Below the pieces are notes generated by a model. It saw nothing but the letters and a program-made list of their open reading frames with translations, made no database searches and was not told where the DNA came from. Positions 47,036 to 56,388 of a DNA stretch of 64,000 nt are shown piece after piece. A program made the position numbers and the translations under genes. Position 1 is the stretch's first letter. Each line of letters opens with the position of its first letter. The stretch comes from Psychrobacter immobilis (GTDB lineage Bacteria; Pseudomonadota; Gammaproteobacteria; Pseudomonadales; Moraxellaceae): NCBI RefSeq assembly GCF_904846225.1, contig NZ_CAJGZJ010000014.1, positions 16,569 to 80,568 of the forward strand, in the 5' to 3' direction.

Positions 47036-47161
47036 ATTCTCACCTAGGCTGCATTTTAATTTTTAATATAACTTAACCATTATAACGGATTTTAATTTTA
47101 CTGACAGTTATTAAATGCGCTATTTTTATTAAAATAGATTTATTTATTAGCCAATAAAAGC

Positions 47162-47204
47162 AAAAATATCAAGGAGATAGGTTGACATCGCCTTGATATT
47201 TTAT
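47162..47204 (-). terminator. Terminator of dnaX
   Basis: AAATATCAAGG (47164-47174) pairs with CCTTGATATTT (47191-47201), with extra pairing inside the loop, and A5 at the left gives a U tract in minus-strand RNA. Confidence 0.7.
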
Positions 47205-47268
47205 ATGAAACTCGCGTTTAATAACTATTATATCTTTAAATAATTTTAACAATGGGTTTTCTGATTGT

Positions 47269-49326
47269 TTAATATAACTGAACCTTACCCATTTTACCTT
47301 CACCACGCTCGGTCAAGTATTGCATCACTGGTGTATTAAGCAGTTTTGACTCTGCTACCGTTTTGGCTTGCACTAAACGGGCCTGTTGGCGGCGTTCAGG
47401 CGTTTTATCTTCAGCTTGCATGACGCCACTATCAATTTGTAAATCAATCTCTGCTTGGGTGAACTGCTGCTGCAATTTTTTGGCTAGCTGCTGAAATGTT
47501 ATCTGCAAATGCTTACTGTCGACGCTGGTAACAAAGGTCGCTTTGCCATCGCATAAGCCTATCATTATACCTTGACGAGCCAATGCCAATTCATCTTGAG
47601 CTAAGACATCTGCTTCACGAGCTACTTGTAGCCAATAGTCCCACTTCTCTGCTGTCCACTCGCCTGTTAAATCTTGCGGAGGGCAACGCAGCAAAGTACG
47701 TGGATCATCAAGCTGTGTTGTTAACTGAGAATCTTCTTCAGGTTCAACAATTGATTCAGGTTCAACAATTGATTCAGGTTCAACAATTGATTCAGGTTCA
47801 ACAATTGATTCAGGTTCAGCAATTGATTCAGGTTCAGCAATTGATTCAGGTTCAGCAATTGATTCAGGTTCAGCAATTGGTTCAGGCTCAGCAATTGGTT
47901 CAGGCTCAGCAATTGGTTCGGGTTCAACAATTGGTTCAGGTTCAATAATTGGTTCAGGTTCAGCAATTGATTCAGGTTCAACAATTGATTCAGGCTCAGC
48001 AATTAGTTCAGAGGCAGCATTATTGGCCAACCACGCATTATCAATATAAGTCTCATTTTGCGGTACTTCATTGACTTGATCTTGATAATCAATATCATAA
48101 GGCTGCATTGGTGGCACTGAAGCTGAGTATCCAATGTTGGGTGGAGACTGCATAGAAGCGGTATCTTCTATCGTAGGTGTTTCTGAAGATACGTTAGCGC
48201 TATCATAAGTATTATTTAATATTTCATCTATAGGCAGTGGACGAAACGCCAATAAACGCAAGATACACATCTCAAGCGCTTGCATTGGTGTACTAGCCAG
48301 CCTAACGCCTTCACGTGCTTGTACGATAATCTCATAATAGAGTTGCAATACATCTGGGCTGATATGCTGCGCCAGCGTATTAATCTCTTTTGCCTGCGCC
48401 TCGTTCACATTTAGAGCAACTTCAGGTAATAACTGAGTCAATGCCAGTTGATGTAATAATTCAGCGAGTCCATCGAACATACTGGTAGCATCGACCATTT
48501 GTGCACGCATTTGCTCGATATGGGCGGCGACGGCAGATTTATCATGATTATAGATATCTGTAATCAATCTTACCAAATCAGCGGCATCAATCAAACCAAG
48601 CATCGCATTGACAGTGGCATCATCCAGCGCCCCTTGACCAAAAGCAATCGCTTGATCCGTCAATGATAATGCATCACGTACCGAGCCTTTCGCCGCACTC
48701 GCCAATTGCCATAACGCAGGCTGAGTATAAGCAACCTGCTCTTGGGTCAAGACATTTGCTAAATGCTCGCTAAGCAAGGTTTGTGGTAGTGGACGCAGCA
48801 CAAACTGTAAACAGCGAGAGATAATAGTAATAGGCAGCTTTTGTGGATCAGTGGTTGCTAATAAAAACTTCACATGTTCAGGCGGCTCTTCTAATGTCTT
48901 GAGCAGCGCATTAAAACTGTGCGTAGAAAGCATATGCACTTCATCAATGAGATAAACCTTGTAACGCCCTTGACTTGGCGCATAAGGGACATTGTCTAAT
49001 AGCTCACGTGTGTCTTCAACTTTGGTACGAGAAGCCGCATCAATTTCAATGAGATCAATAAAACGTCCTTGATCGATGGCCACGCAGTTATCACACACAC
49101 CGCAAGGCGTGCTAGTAATACCCATATCACAGTTCAAACATTTAGATAAAATACGCGCAATCGTCGTCTTACCGACACCGCGCGTCCCAGTAAAGAGATA
49201 GGCATGATGCAGACGATTATAATCGATCGCGTTAATCAACGCTTGCGACACGTGCGTTTGTCCAATCAACTCATGAAAGTTTTTGGGACGGTATTTGCGA
49301 GCTAAAACCTGATATTGCTGCGACAT
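47269..49326 (-). CDS. dnaX: DNA polymerase III subunits gamma/tau with a hexapeptide repeat linker
   Basis: This clamp-loader ATPase loads the sliding clamp and, as tau, links the polymerases to the helicase. The AAA+ part has Walker A FTGTRGVGKTT (about 47-55), a zinc module (CLNCDMGITSTPCGVCDNC), Walker B VYLIDEVHML and the SRC motif ISRCLQF. The ATG at 49326 (MSQQYQVLARKYRP) was chosen over a TTG six codons upstream. Between domain III and the tau C-terminal domain there are about 15 tandem copies of a six-residue unit [A/V]EPE[S/P]I (about residues 442-529). A tau-like C-terminus follows. No clear slippery frameshift site for gamma was seen. Confidence 0.94.
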   Translation of the reverse strand: MSQQYQVLARKYRPKNFHELIGQTHVSQALINAIDYNRLHHAYLFTGTRGVGKTTIARILSKCLNCDMGITSTPCGVCDNCVAIDQGRFIDLIEIDAASRTKVEDTRELLDNVPYAPSQGRYKVYLIDEVHMLSTHSFNALLKTLEEPPEHVKFLLATTDPQKLPITIISRCLQFVLRPLPQTLLSEHLANVLTQEQVAYTQPALWQLASAAKGSVRDALSLTDQAIAFGQGALDDATVNAMLGLIDAADLVRLITDIYNHDKSAVAAHIEQMRAQMVDATSMFDGLAELLHQLALTQLLPEVALNVNEAQAKEINTLAQHISPDVLQLYYEIIVQAREGVRLASTPMQALEMCILRLLAFRPLPIDEILNNTYDSANVSSETPTIEDTASMQSPPNIGYSASVPPMQPYDIDYQDQVNEVPQNETYIDNAWLANNAASELIAEPESIVEPESIAEPEPIIEPEPIVEPEPIAEPEPIAEPEPIAEPESIAEPESIAEPESIAEPESIVEPESIVEPESIVEPESIVEPEEDSQLTTQLDDPRTLLRCPPQDLTGEWTAEKWDYWLQVAREADVLAQDELALARQGIMIGLCDGKATFVTSVDSKHLQITFQQLAKKLQQQFTQAEIDLQIDSGVMQAEDKTPERRQQARLVQAKTVAESKLLNTPVMQYLTERGEGKMGKVQLY
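47738..48000 (-). repeat. 18-bp tandem repeat inside dnaX
   Basis: About 15 imperfect copies of an 18-bp unit (plus strand GATTCAGGTTCAACAATT and variants GGTTCAGGCTCAGCAATT) run head to tail. The unit length keeps the dnaX frame, so copy-number change only alters the length of a proline/glutamate-rich linker. Confidence 0.92.
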
Positions 49327-49391
49327 ATCTATCCATTGTGCCAAGTAGTTAGAGTGCTTATTTTAAGTATATTTTTGCATGGTTATTATAG

Positions 49392-49420
49392 CAAAAAGCC
49401 AGCATAAACGTCTGGCTTCT
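49392..49420 (-). terminator. Terminator of lysS
   Basis: AAGCCAG (49396-49402) pairs with CTGGCTT (49412-49418) with an A run at the left, giving hairpin plus U tract in minus-strand RNA between lysS and dnaX. Confidence 0.72.
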
Positions 49421-49493
49421 TACCGATTCTATAATGGCTTATATAATGTTCAATAAGCGGCTTTGATTGTCATTATAATTACAGGCTAACCAA

Positions 49494-51032
49494 TCATGAG
49501 TCAACTTTACGGCGCATATGTGGAAATAAAATCACATCACGAATACTGGCAGAGTCAGTCAATAACATCACCAAGCGATCAATACCAATACCTTCACCTG
49601 CCGTTGGCGGTAAGCCATAAGACAAGGCTTCGATATAGTCTTCATCAAAGTGCATCGCTTCATCATCACCCGCATCTTTTTCGGCGACTTGTCCGCGGAA
49701 GCGTTCAGCCTGATCCGCTGGGTCATTGAGCTCACTAAAACCATTGGCCAATTCACGACCACCGATAAACAGCTCAAACCGATCGGTAATCTCAGGATTG
49801 TCATCATTACGGCGTGCCAATGGTGAGGTTTCTGCTGGATACTGGGTGATGAAAGTTGGCTGACGTAATTGATGCTCAGCAGTTTCTTCAAAAATAATCG
49901 TTTGTAATTTACCCACACCAAAGACATCTTTCACTTGTTGTCTAAGCGTCGTTGATGCGTATTCTGCTAGGTATTCTCGATCATTAATACGGGTCATGTC
50001 GAAGTTTTCTGCGTACTTTGCAATCGCATCAGACATAGATAGGCGCTCAAAAGGCGCTTTTAGACTGATGGCTTCTTCTTGATAGGTAATCTCCGTTGTA
50101 TCCAAGATATCCATCGCCAATTCATTGAATAAGCGTTCGGTCAAATCCATCAAATCATGATGGTCAGCATACGCTTGATAAAACTCAATCATGGTAAATT
50201 CAGGATTATGACGGGTGGATACGCCTTCATTACGGAAGCTACGATTAATCTCAAATACTCTCTCAAAGCCACCAACGACTAAACGCTTCAAGTAAAGCTC
50301 AGGAGCAATACGTAAATAGAGTGGCATATCTAAAGCGTTATGATGCGTCACAAAAGGACGCGCTACCGCGCCACCTGGAATAGGATGCATCATTGGCGTT
50401 TCAACTTCCATGAAGCGCTCGTTCAACATAAACTTGCGAATACCGCTGATTACTTGACTGCGAATCATAAAAGTATCACGAGTCGTCTCATTGGTCATCA
50501 AATCAAGATGACGATTGCGATAGCGCGCTTCCACATCAGCCAAACCATGAAACTTATTTGGCATTGGACGCAATGATTTGGTCAAAAGACTGATTTCCTC
50601 GATGTGCACATACAAATCGCCTTTGCCTGAGCGACCGATATAACCTGAAACCCCAACGATGTCACCCAAATCTAGTGATTTAATACTCGCACGTGTCTCG
50701 TCATCAAGCTCTTTGCGTGCAACATACAACTGAATGCGGCCTGTCATGTCTTGGATAACAATGAATGACCCACGATTAAGCATGACTCGACCGGCCACAT
50801 TTACCTGTGTTTTTTCACCTTTCGCAGCGTTATCTTCGATTTCTTGCTTCGAGACACCGTCAAAGGCGGTTTGCAAGTCTTTTGCATAATCAGTGCGTTT
50901 AAACGTATTGGGATACGGCTGTTTACCTGAAGCAGTGATATCGTCTAGCTTTGCTTGCAATTGTGCAATCAGCTCGTTAGCGTCTTCTACTACTGGGGTT
51001 TGGTCTTGGTTCTGATTGTTGGGCTTTGACAT
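49494..51032 (-). CDS. lysS: Lysyl-tRNA synthetase (class II)
   Basis: This 512-residue class IIb synthetase charges tRNA-Lys. It has the N-terminal OB-fold anticodon domain ([20 protein letters not shown]), motif 2 [20 protein letters not shown] (about residue 269) and motif 3 [18 protein letters not shown] (about 477). A hydrophilic N-terminal extension rich in Asn and Gln precedes the usual start of homology. It is transcribed alone, with a terminator before dnaX. The ATG has GAGAG eight bases upstream. Confidence 0.97.
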   Translation of the reverse strand: MSKPNNQNQDQTPVVEDANELIAQLQAKLDDITASGKQPYPNTFKRTDYAKDLQTAFDGVSKQEIEDNAAKGEKTQVNVAGRVMLNRGSFIVIQDMTGRIQLYVARKELDDETRASIKSLDLGDIVGVSGYIGRSGKGDLYVHIEEISLLTKSLRPMPNKFHGLADVEARYRNRHLDLMTNETTRDTFMIRSQVISGIRKFMLNERFMEVETPMMHPIPGGAVARPFVTHHNALDMPLYLRIAPELYLKRLVVGGFERVFEINRSFRNEGVSTRHNPEFTMIEFYQAYADHHDLMDLTERLFNELAMDILDTTEITYQEEAISLKAPFERLSMSDAIAKYAENFDMTRINDREYLAEYASTTLRQQVKDVFGVGKLQTIIFEETAEHQLRQPTFITQYPAETSPLARRNDDNPEITDRFELFIGGRELANGFSELNDPADQAERFRGQVAEKDAGDDEAMHFDEDYIEALSYGLPPTAGEGIGIDRLVMLLTDSASIRDVILFPHMRRKVDS

Positions 51033-51083
51033 AACACTCTCAAATTTTGATAAGTTAAGTTTTGTATTTGGAAATTTATATGA

Positions 51084-51464
51084 TTAATCTATACATAAAG
51101 TCCCTTTAGTAACGCCACCTTCAATAATTTGACGACAGCCAAAAGGGCTGTCATTAGCGGCGCAGGTTCCAACTTGATTTGATTTGCCCGGCTCAATATC
51201 TAGCTCTGAGCTTAAGCAGCTTCCTTGACAATCAGAGCTGTCACTACAAGCTTTTCCTTCATCTGAAAACCGCATGACGCATCTGTGCATCTGTAGTCTT
51301 CCCTGCTTTATGTATTCACCACCTTTAGCGAGACATTCTTTTACAAGATTTTCAGAAGAAGAGATGGGGGCTTTTTGTTCATCAATCACTGACGGTGTCT
51401 GGCATGCAGATATAAATAATAAAGAAAATAAACCCATAAGACATAAAACTAGACGATTATTCAT
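51084..51464 (-). CDS. Small cysteine-rich lipoprotein of unknown function
   Basis: This 126-residue protein starts at the ATG at 51464 (GTGAGAAATATA upstream) with a short lipoprotein signal ending LFISAC. The mature part has eight further cysteines (KECLAKGG, HRCVMRF, GKACSDSSDCQGSCLS, GTCAAN, FGCRQI, TLCID) that would form several disulfides in the periplasm. The pattern CSDSSDCQGSC resembles small secreted Cys-rich modules, but no family is recognised. It lies 51 bp upstream of lysS, on the same strand, with no clear link. Confidence 0.8.
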   Translation of the reverse strand: MNNRLVLCLMGLFSLLFISACQTPSVIDEQKAPISSSENLVKECLAKGGEYIKQGRLQMHRCVMRFSDEGKACSDSSDCQGSCLSSELDIEPGKSNQVGTCAANDSPFGCRQIIEGGVTKGTLCID

Positions 51465-51557
51465 TATATTTCTCACATATAAAATACGGATTGGTTTATA
51501 AGATAGTTTACTATAGCAATGCTTATATTTTTAACGTTACTTACGATTAAAACGCTA

Positions 51558-52646
51558 TTACTCACCGCCAATACTGGCCATCAAATCAGCCTGATGCTCA
51601 CGTAACAACGCATCCAGAATCTCATTCAAATCGCCTTCCATAATAGAATCGAGCTTGTATAAAGTCAGATTGATTCGATGATCCGTCATACGCCCTTGCG
51701 GGAAATTGTAGGTACGTATACGCTCTGAGCGATCGCCACTACCAACCAAGTCACGACGTATGGTATCAGCCGCATCGACCTGCGCCTGCACTTTGACTTG
51801 CTGAATCTTTGAGATTAGCATTTTCATGGCTTGTGCACGGTTTTTGTGTTGACTACGTTCTTGTTGACACTCTACCACGGTACCCGTTGGAATGTGCGTT
51901 AAACGTACGGCTGAGTCAGTGGTGTTGACGTGCTGACCGCCTGCACCGCTTGAGCGGAACGTATCAAAACGGATATCTGCTGGGTTCAGATCAACGGTAT
52001 CATCAATCTCAACTTCTGGCATGACAGCCACGGTACAGGCTGAGGTATGTACGCGGCCTTGGCTTTCGGTTTCAGGAACACGCTGCACACGGTGTACGCC
52101 AGATTCAAACTTGAGACGACCATATACGCTATTACCTGAGACGCGAGTAATGATTTCTTTGTAACCGCCATGTTCACCTTCACTAGCTGATAGTACTTCC
52201 ACTGTCCAACCTTGCGTCTGCGCGTACTTTTGGTACATACGAAACAAGTCACCAGAGAAAATCGCTGCTTCATCACCGCCGGTACCCGCACGAATCTCTA
52301 AGAACGCTGGCACTTTGTCATTGGGATCTTTTGGCAGCATCATCAAATTAAGCGCTTCTTCCATCTCTATGATGGTCTCACGTGCGTTATCAATCTCTTC
52401 TTGCATCATCTCTTTCATATCAGGATCTGAGGATTCTTTTAGCATCATTTCTGCATCGGCCTGATCGGTTTCTGCACGCCCGTAGTTTTGCCATAAAGTA
52501 GTGATATCCATCAAGTCGCTGTGCTCGACAGACAGTTCACGGAATTTATTATTATCACTGATGACGCTAGGGTCTGATAATAAGGCGGTGACCTCTTCAT
52601 AACGGTCTACCATCTGGTCTAAACGCAGGCGTAAGGATTCTTTCAT
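51558..52646 (-). CDS. prfA: Peptide chain release factor 1
   Basis: This 362-residue class I release factor recognises UAA and UAG on the ribosome and triggers peptide release. The peptidyl-hydrolysis motif GGQ is in [16 protein letters not shown] (about residue 237). The codon-reading PxT motif is Pro-Glu-Thr in [10 protein letters not shown] (about 187). The Gln of GGQ is normally methylated by PrmC, whose gene usually follows prfA but is not seen here. Also unusual for the family is the absence of hemA upstream. The frame starts at the ATG at 52646 with AAAAGTCCTTTT upstream. Confidence 0.97.
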   Translation of the reverse strand: MKESLRLRLDQMVDRYEEVTALLSDPSVISDNNKFRELSVEHSDLMDITTLWQNYGRAETDQADAEMMLKESSDPDMKEMMQEEIDNARETIIEMEEALNLMMLPKDPNDKVPAFLEIRAGTGGDEAAIFSGDLFRMYQKYAQTQGWTVEVLSASEGEHGGYKEIITRVSGNSVYGRLKFESGVHRVQRVPETESQGRVHTSACTVAVMPEVEIDDTVDLNPADIRFDTFRSSGAGGQHVNTTDSAVRLTHIPTGTVVECQQERSQHKNRAQAMKMLISKIQQVKVQAQVDAADTIRRDLVGSGDRSERIRTYNFPQGRMTDHRINLTLYKLDSIMEGDLNEILDALLREHQADLMASIGGE

Positions 52647-52863
52647 AAAAGGACTTTTAATTAGATAAGAGGAATAAGAGCGTGATTATAGCAAATTTTT
52701 CGAGGTAAATTAAAACCTCTGACCAATCTTAGTTTTATTCTAAGAAATCTTGCCATTATATTGATAATCATCTCTACTTATTCCGAATCACTATTACCCT
52801 GTTTTCATAATATGTCTGTATATAATCAGGGAAAAAAGATAGTCAAGAAAAAATGGCAACATA

Positions 52864-52895
52864 AAAAAATAGCTAAGAATACTCTTAGCTATTTT
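52864..52895 (-). terminator. Terminator of the KAS III-type gene
   Basis: A perfect 11-bp stem (AATAGCTAAGA at 52868-52878, TCTTAGCTATT at 52883-52893) with a four-base loop has A7 at the left, giving a U tract for minus-strand transcripts. Confidence 0.88.
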
Positions 52896-52923
52896 AATCG
52901 TGACAAAAGTCTAAAGTCTAAAA

Positions 52924-54069
52924 CTATACTTTACGAACCAGTACCGAACCGATTGAGTAACCAGCGCCAAATGAGCAAATCACACCCAAATCACCAGATG
53001 ACAACTCATCTTTATAACGATGGAAGACAATCATAGGGCTGGCTGAGCTGGTGTTGGCAAATTCAGCAATAACGCTTGGAACAATCGCTTTATCCGCTTC
53101 TTTACCGATGACCGTACGTAGAATTAGATCTAACATATTGGCATTGGCTTGGTGCAACCACATCATCTTAACATCAGACGTTGGTATGTTATTTTCTTGC
53201 AAATGCTCGGTGATGATTTCTGACACTTTTGGACAGACTTCACGGAATACTTTGCGGCCGTTTTGTAAAAACAGCTTGGTAGTGACAGGATCTTTGATAT
53301 CAGCATACATCTCCGTTTGCGCTGCTAAGTACTCTGAGCGATCCATAAACCCATATTCATTGGTAATATTGGTCGAAAATTCTGTAAACAGCTTAGCATT
53401 AAGGATTTCATAGCCTCTTGGCGTATCTAAGTCTTCAACAATAGAAGCGGTCGCTGCATCACCAAAAATGAAATGGCTATCACGGTTGCGCCAGTTTAGA
53501 TGCGCTGAGGTAATCTCAACGTTAACCACAGCAACACGTTTGGCTAGACCAGAAACAATAGAACCATGCGCTTGTGATAGGCCAAAAGTTGCCGCACTAC
53601 AGGCGACGTTCATATCGTAAGCAAAACCGCCCACCATACCAATCTCATTTTGAATTTCGATGGCAACGGCAGGATAAGTGCGCTGAAAGCTTGAACAAGC
53701 AAGAATAATACCATCTAAATCATTGGCTTCAAGCCCTGCATCAGCCAGTGCGTCTTTCAACGCCGCAGCACCCATTTCTGCCATGACAGACAGCTCTTCG
53801 CCCAAATTACGGTAAGCAATAACCGGTGCCATAATCTCAGGATTTAAAATACCGTCTTTTTCCATCACATAGCGTGATTTTATACCAGATACCTTTTCGA
53901 TAAAGGCCGCTGATGAAGGTTGCAGTGCCGTAACAGTCTCTGCTGCTATCTCATCAGCATGTTCTTCATTATAATTTTCAACATACTGGTTAAATGACTC
54001 TACCAACTCTTCATTACTGATGCTATAAGGCGGAATATACAGGCCAGTGCCTGTGATACAAGTCGTCAT
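52924..54069 (-). CDS. Beta-ketoacyl-ACP synthase III family protein
   Basis: This 381-residue thiolase-fold enzyme is longer than FabH (about 317). The catalytic triad is visible as Cys in MNVACSAATFG (about residue 155), His in WLHQANANM (about 305) and Asn in FANTSSASP (about 336). An N-terminal insertion of about 35 residues (YVENYNEEHADEIAAETV) precedes IEKVSGIKSRYV. The length and this insertion match the group of FabH-like enzymes, such as the Pseudomonas PA3286 type, that feed acyl-CoA into fatty-acid synthesis, so it may be an alternative initiator. No other fab genes are adjacent. Confidence 0.88.
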   Translation of the reverse strand: MTTCITGTGLYIPPYSISNEELVESFNQYVENYNEEHADEIAAETVTALQPSSAAFIEKVSGIKSRYVMEKDGILNPEIMAPVIAYRNLGEELSVMAEMGAAALKDALADAGLEANDLDGIILACSSFQRTYPAVAIEIQNEIGMVGGFAYDMNVACSAATFGLSQAHGSIVSGLAKRVAVVNVEITSAHLNWRNRDSHFIFGDAATASIVEDLDTPRGYEILNAKLFTEFSTNITNEYGFMDRSEYLAAQTEMYADIKDPVTTKLFLQNGRKVFREVCPKVSEIITEHLQENNIPTSDVKMMWLHQANANMLDLILRTVIGKEADKAIVPSVIAEFANTSSASPMIVFHRYKDELSSGDLGVICSFGAGYSIGSVLVRKV

Positions 54070-54379
54070 GATAAGCTTCCTTGTCTACTACTATAGGGCT
54101 TGGGATAAGCATAAATGTGAAAAAATAACAGTCGTGCTATTTCAGTAAATAACTGCTTCAGTGAATAACTGTAAACTAAAAATCAGTGCCTTTATTATGC
54201 CTGAATATTATTATTTTTCTAATAGTTTGTTACAAATAATCTGTTTGCTGTGAAAAATAAGCAAAGAATGTCTTTATTTTGGGATAGCTACGTTATAATT
54301 AGCGCTATTTGACTGTGAATCTGCTTGCATTCCAATTGCGTGGAAACCTGTCAAATACAATAAACATTCATATTTGGGC
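54070..54379. other. Divergent region between the KAS III-type gene and pnuC
   Basis: This 310-bp A/T-rich region holds both promoters. A -10 TATAAT for pnuC lies at 54294-54299 with a poor -35. No riboswitch-like structure was recognised. Confidence 0.45.
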
Positions 54380-55138
54380 ATGCTCATGGCAGAACTTTTA
54401 AACTGGTTATTTGGTCAGTACGCTGATTACTCGACTATACTGATAGCACTTGAGTTGATTGCGGTTATATTTGGCGTGGCAAGTGTCTTACTCGCCAGCA
54501 AAACCAATATATTGGTATTTCCCATTGGCCTTGTAAGCACAGCTATATTTGTCTATTTGCTATGGAAATGGCAATTATTTGGCGATATGTTTATCAATGC
54601 TTATTATACCATCATGAGTGTCTATGGCTGGATCAACTGGTCACAGAATAAAGCATCTAAGAAGCATAGAGATCACATCAACCCTACTGGACAGTGTTTA
54701 GATGAATCATTAGAAAACACTGATGCCCAAAACACTATCCAAGTTGAACATTTACGTGCAAAAGACGTACCGACATTGGCGGCGCTAGCGGCTGCTACCG
54801 TCGCTTTCGTTGCTGCCGTTTATTATTTCCGTCCTGTCATTAACAATGGCTTTAGCTTTGATGGTGCCATTCTTGGTCTGCATTTATTTACGTGGGTCGA
54901 CTATACCGACATGTTGACAACCGCACTGTTTTTGATGGCAATGTGGCTGATGGCACGGCGCAAAATCGAGCATTGGATACTTTGGATAATCGCCGATACT
55001 ATTTCAGTACCACTGTATTTTTATAAAGGTCTCACTTTTACCGCATTACAATACGTAGTGTTCACTCTCATTGCAATCTGGGCTTATTATGAATGGCAGC
55101 GCCTCTATCGCATACAACCTCACGCAGCATACGCCTAA
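54380..55138 (+). CDS. pnuC: Nicotinamide riboside transporter PnuC
   Basis: This seven-to-eight-helix membrane protein imports nicotinamide riboside by facilitated diffusion. The first half carries the family's substrate-site stretch NILVFPIGLVSTAIFVYLLWKWQ plus YYTIMSVYGWINW, and the second half has WILWIIADTISVPLYFYKGL, the symmetric counterpart. A hydrophilic loop of about 45 residues separates them. The start could be either of two ATGs, 54380 or 54386; neither has a strong ribosome binding site. Its end overlaps by 50 bp the start of a NadR-type kinase gene, which traps the imported riboside by phosphorylation. Confidence 0.93.
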   Translation: MLMAELLNWLFGQYADYSTILIALELIAVIFGVASVLLASKTNILVFPIGLVSTAIFVYLLWKWQLFGDMFINAYYTIMSVYGWINWSQNKASKKHRDHINPTGQCLDESLENTDAQNTIQVEHLRAKDVPTLAALAAATVAFVAAVYYFRPVINNGFSFDGAILGLHLFTWVDYTDMLTTALFLMAMWLMARRKIEHWILWIIADTISVPLYFYKGLTFTALQYVVFTLIAIWAYYEWQRLYRIQPHAAYA

Positions 55139-55700
55139 ATTCGTCATCAACGTCGCGATATTAGGGGCAGAAAGCACAGGCAAGACCACACTATGCCGCG
55201 ACTTGGCAGCCCATTTCGGTAGTCCTTGGGTGCCAGAGTATATGCGCACATATCTACAAGCAAAGTGGGACGACGAGCAGCTTACCTGTACGTGGGATGA
55301 CCTGCTCCCTATCGCACAAGGTCAGATGGCGTTAGAAAACAAACTGGCTAAACAAACGGCTCACCTATCAGAAAAAAATCGTTACTTATTCTGTGATACT
55401 AGCCTGTTTGAGCTAATGGTTTATGCCAATTGGTATTATGGTGATTGTCCTGAATCATTGACCAAAGCAGCATTAGACCATCATTATGACTTGATACTAT
55501 TGACGGAGGTTGATGTCCCATGGATCGCTGATGACTTACGTGATAGCCCGCATCAACGTGAAGAAATTAGTGGGTTTTTTGAGAACCAGCTAAGGAATCA
55601 TCAAAAGTCATTTTACCGCATTGGTGGTGACAGAAATGAGCGAGTACAACAAGTAGTTGAATGGCTGTATAAAACCCATCATATATCATGTCCTAAATAG
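55089..55700 (+). CDS. NadR-type nicotinamide riboside kinase
   Basis: This 203-residue P-loop kinase corresponds to the C-terminal ribosylnicotinamide kinase domain of NadR. It has the Walker A LGAESTGKTTLCRDLA, the motif PEYMRTYL, and the substrate-site sequence RYLFCDTSLFELMVYANWYYG. It lacks the N-terminal helix-turn-helix and NMN adenylyltransferase domains of enterobacterial NadR. The ATG at 55089 lies within pnuC (50-bp overlap) and is the only convenient start before the P-loop, so the two are cotranslated. The pair forms a nicotinamide riboside salvage unit feeding NAD synthesis. Confidence 0.92.
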   Translation: MNGSASIAYNLTQHTPKFVINVAILGAESTGKTTLCRDLAAHFGSPWVPEYMRTYLQAKWDDEQLTCTWDDLLPIAQGQMALENKLAKQTAHLSEKNRYLFCDTSLFELMVYANWYYGDCPESLTKAALDHHYDLILLTEVDVPWIADDLRDSPHQREEISGFFENQLRNHQKSFYRIGGDRNERVQQVVEWLYKTHHISCPK

Positions 55701-55739
55701 TTGACCTACAACTTTCCATTTAACCTTTCAGAGATGTCC

Positions 55740-56264
55740 ATGCTAAAAAATCTTGAACACTACTTAGAAAAAACCATATTTAATAGCCGCTGGATATTAG
55801 CGCCTTTTTACTTAGGGCTGGTTTTTGGCATCATTTTACTATTTATCAAATTCGTTCAAAAGCTTTGGGGTATGTTTGCAGACATTCTGATTGTCTCTGA
55901 AGCGAGTGTGATTGTAGATATATTGGTCTTGGTTGACATCTCGTTGGTTGCCAGCTTATTACTTATTATCATATTTAGTGGCTATGAGATTTTTGTCTCC
56001 AAAATCGATACGGATGATCACGACGATCGCCCTAGCTGGATGGGTAAATTAGATTTTTCTGGTCTAAAACTCAAAGTCATCGGTGCTATCGTTGCTATTT
56101 CTGCGATTGATCTACTCAAATCATTTATGGACATAACAAGTGACATGAGCGAAGGCGAGGCTGATAAACTTATGTGGAAGGTCATTATTCACATGACATT
56201 TGTTCTGTCAGGCTTGCTGTTTGCCATTATGGATAAAGTGGTTGGCGATACCAAAAAGTATTAG
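55740..56264 (+). CDS. YqhA family (UPF0114) membrane protein
   Basis: This 174-residue protein has the YqhA/UPF0114 layout: an N-terminal amphipathic NLEHYLEKTIFNSRWILAP, then about four membrane helices and a polar loop (DTDDHDDRPSWM) before LDFSGLKLKVIGAIVAISAI. The start at the second ATG (55740) was chosen because CAGAGA is six bases upstream. It is immediately downstream of the NadR kinase gene (39 bp) and could be cotranscribed. Its role is unknown. Confidence 0.88.
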   Translation: MLKNLEHYLEKTIFNSRWILAPFYLGLVFGIILLFIKFVQKLWGMFADILIVSEASVIVDILVLVDISLVASLLLIIIFSGYEIFVSKIDTDDHDDRPSWMGKLDFSGLKLKVIGAIVAISAIDLLKSFMDITSDMSEGEADKLMWKVIIHMTFVLSGLLFAIMDKVVGDTKKY

Positions 56265-56388
56265 TTTTTTTCCACACAGTCTCCACCGTTCTTACATATG
56301 TTTTCTTCATTCTTTCTCTATGATTTCTTTAAGCCTATTGACTGTTTTATTGACAGTTTCAGACTAAAGGCTCATATGAGGAACTCCC

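Noticed and set aside
47738..48000. Possible CRISPR array
   Set aside because: The repeats are contiguous, without spacers, and encode a hexapeptide repeat in frame.
47583..48002. Long open frames on both strands made of LNQLL-like and VQQLI-like repeats
   Set aside because: They arise because the 18-bp repeat inside dnaX has no stop codon in other frames.
54241..54379. Possible riboswitch upstream of pnuC
   Set aside because: No conserved stem set or known NAD-related motif could be recognised.
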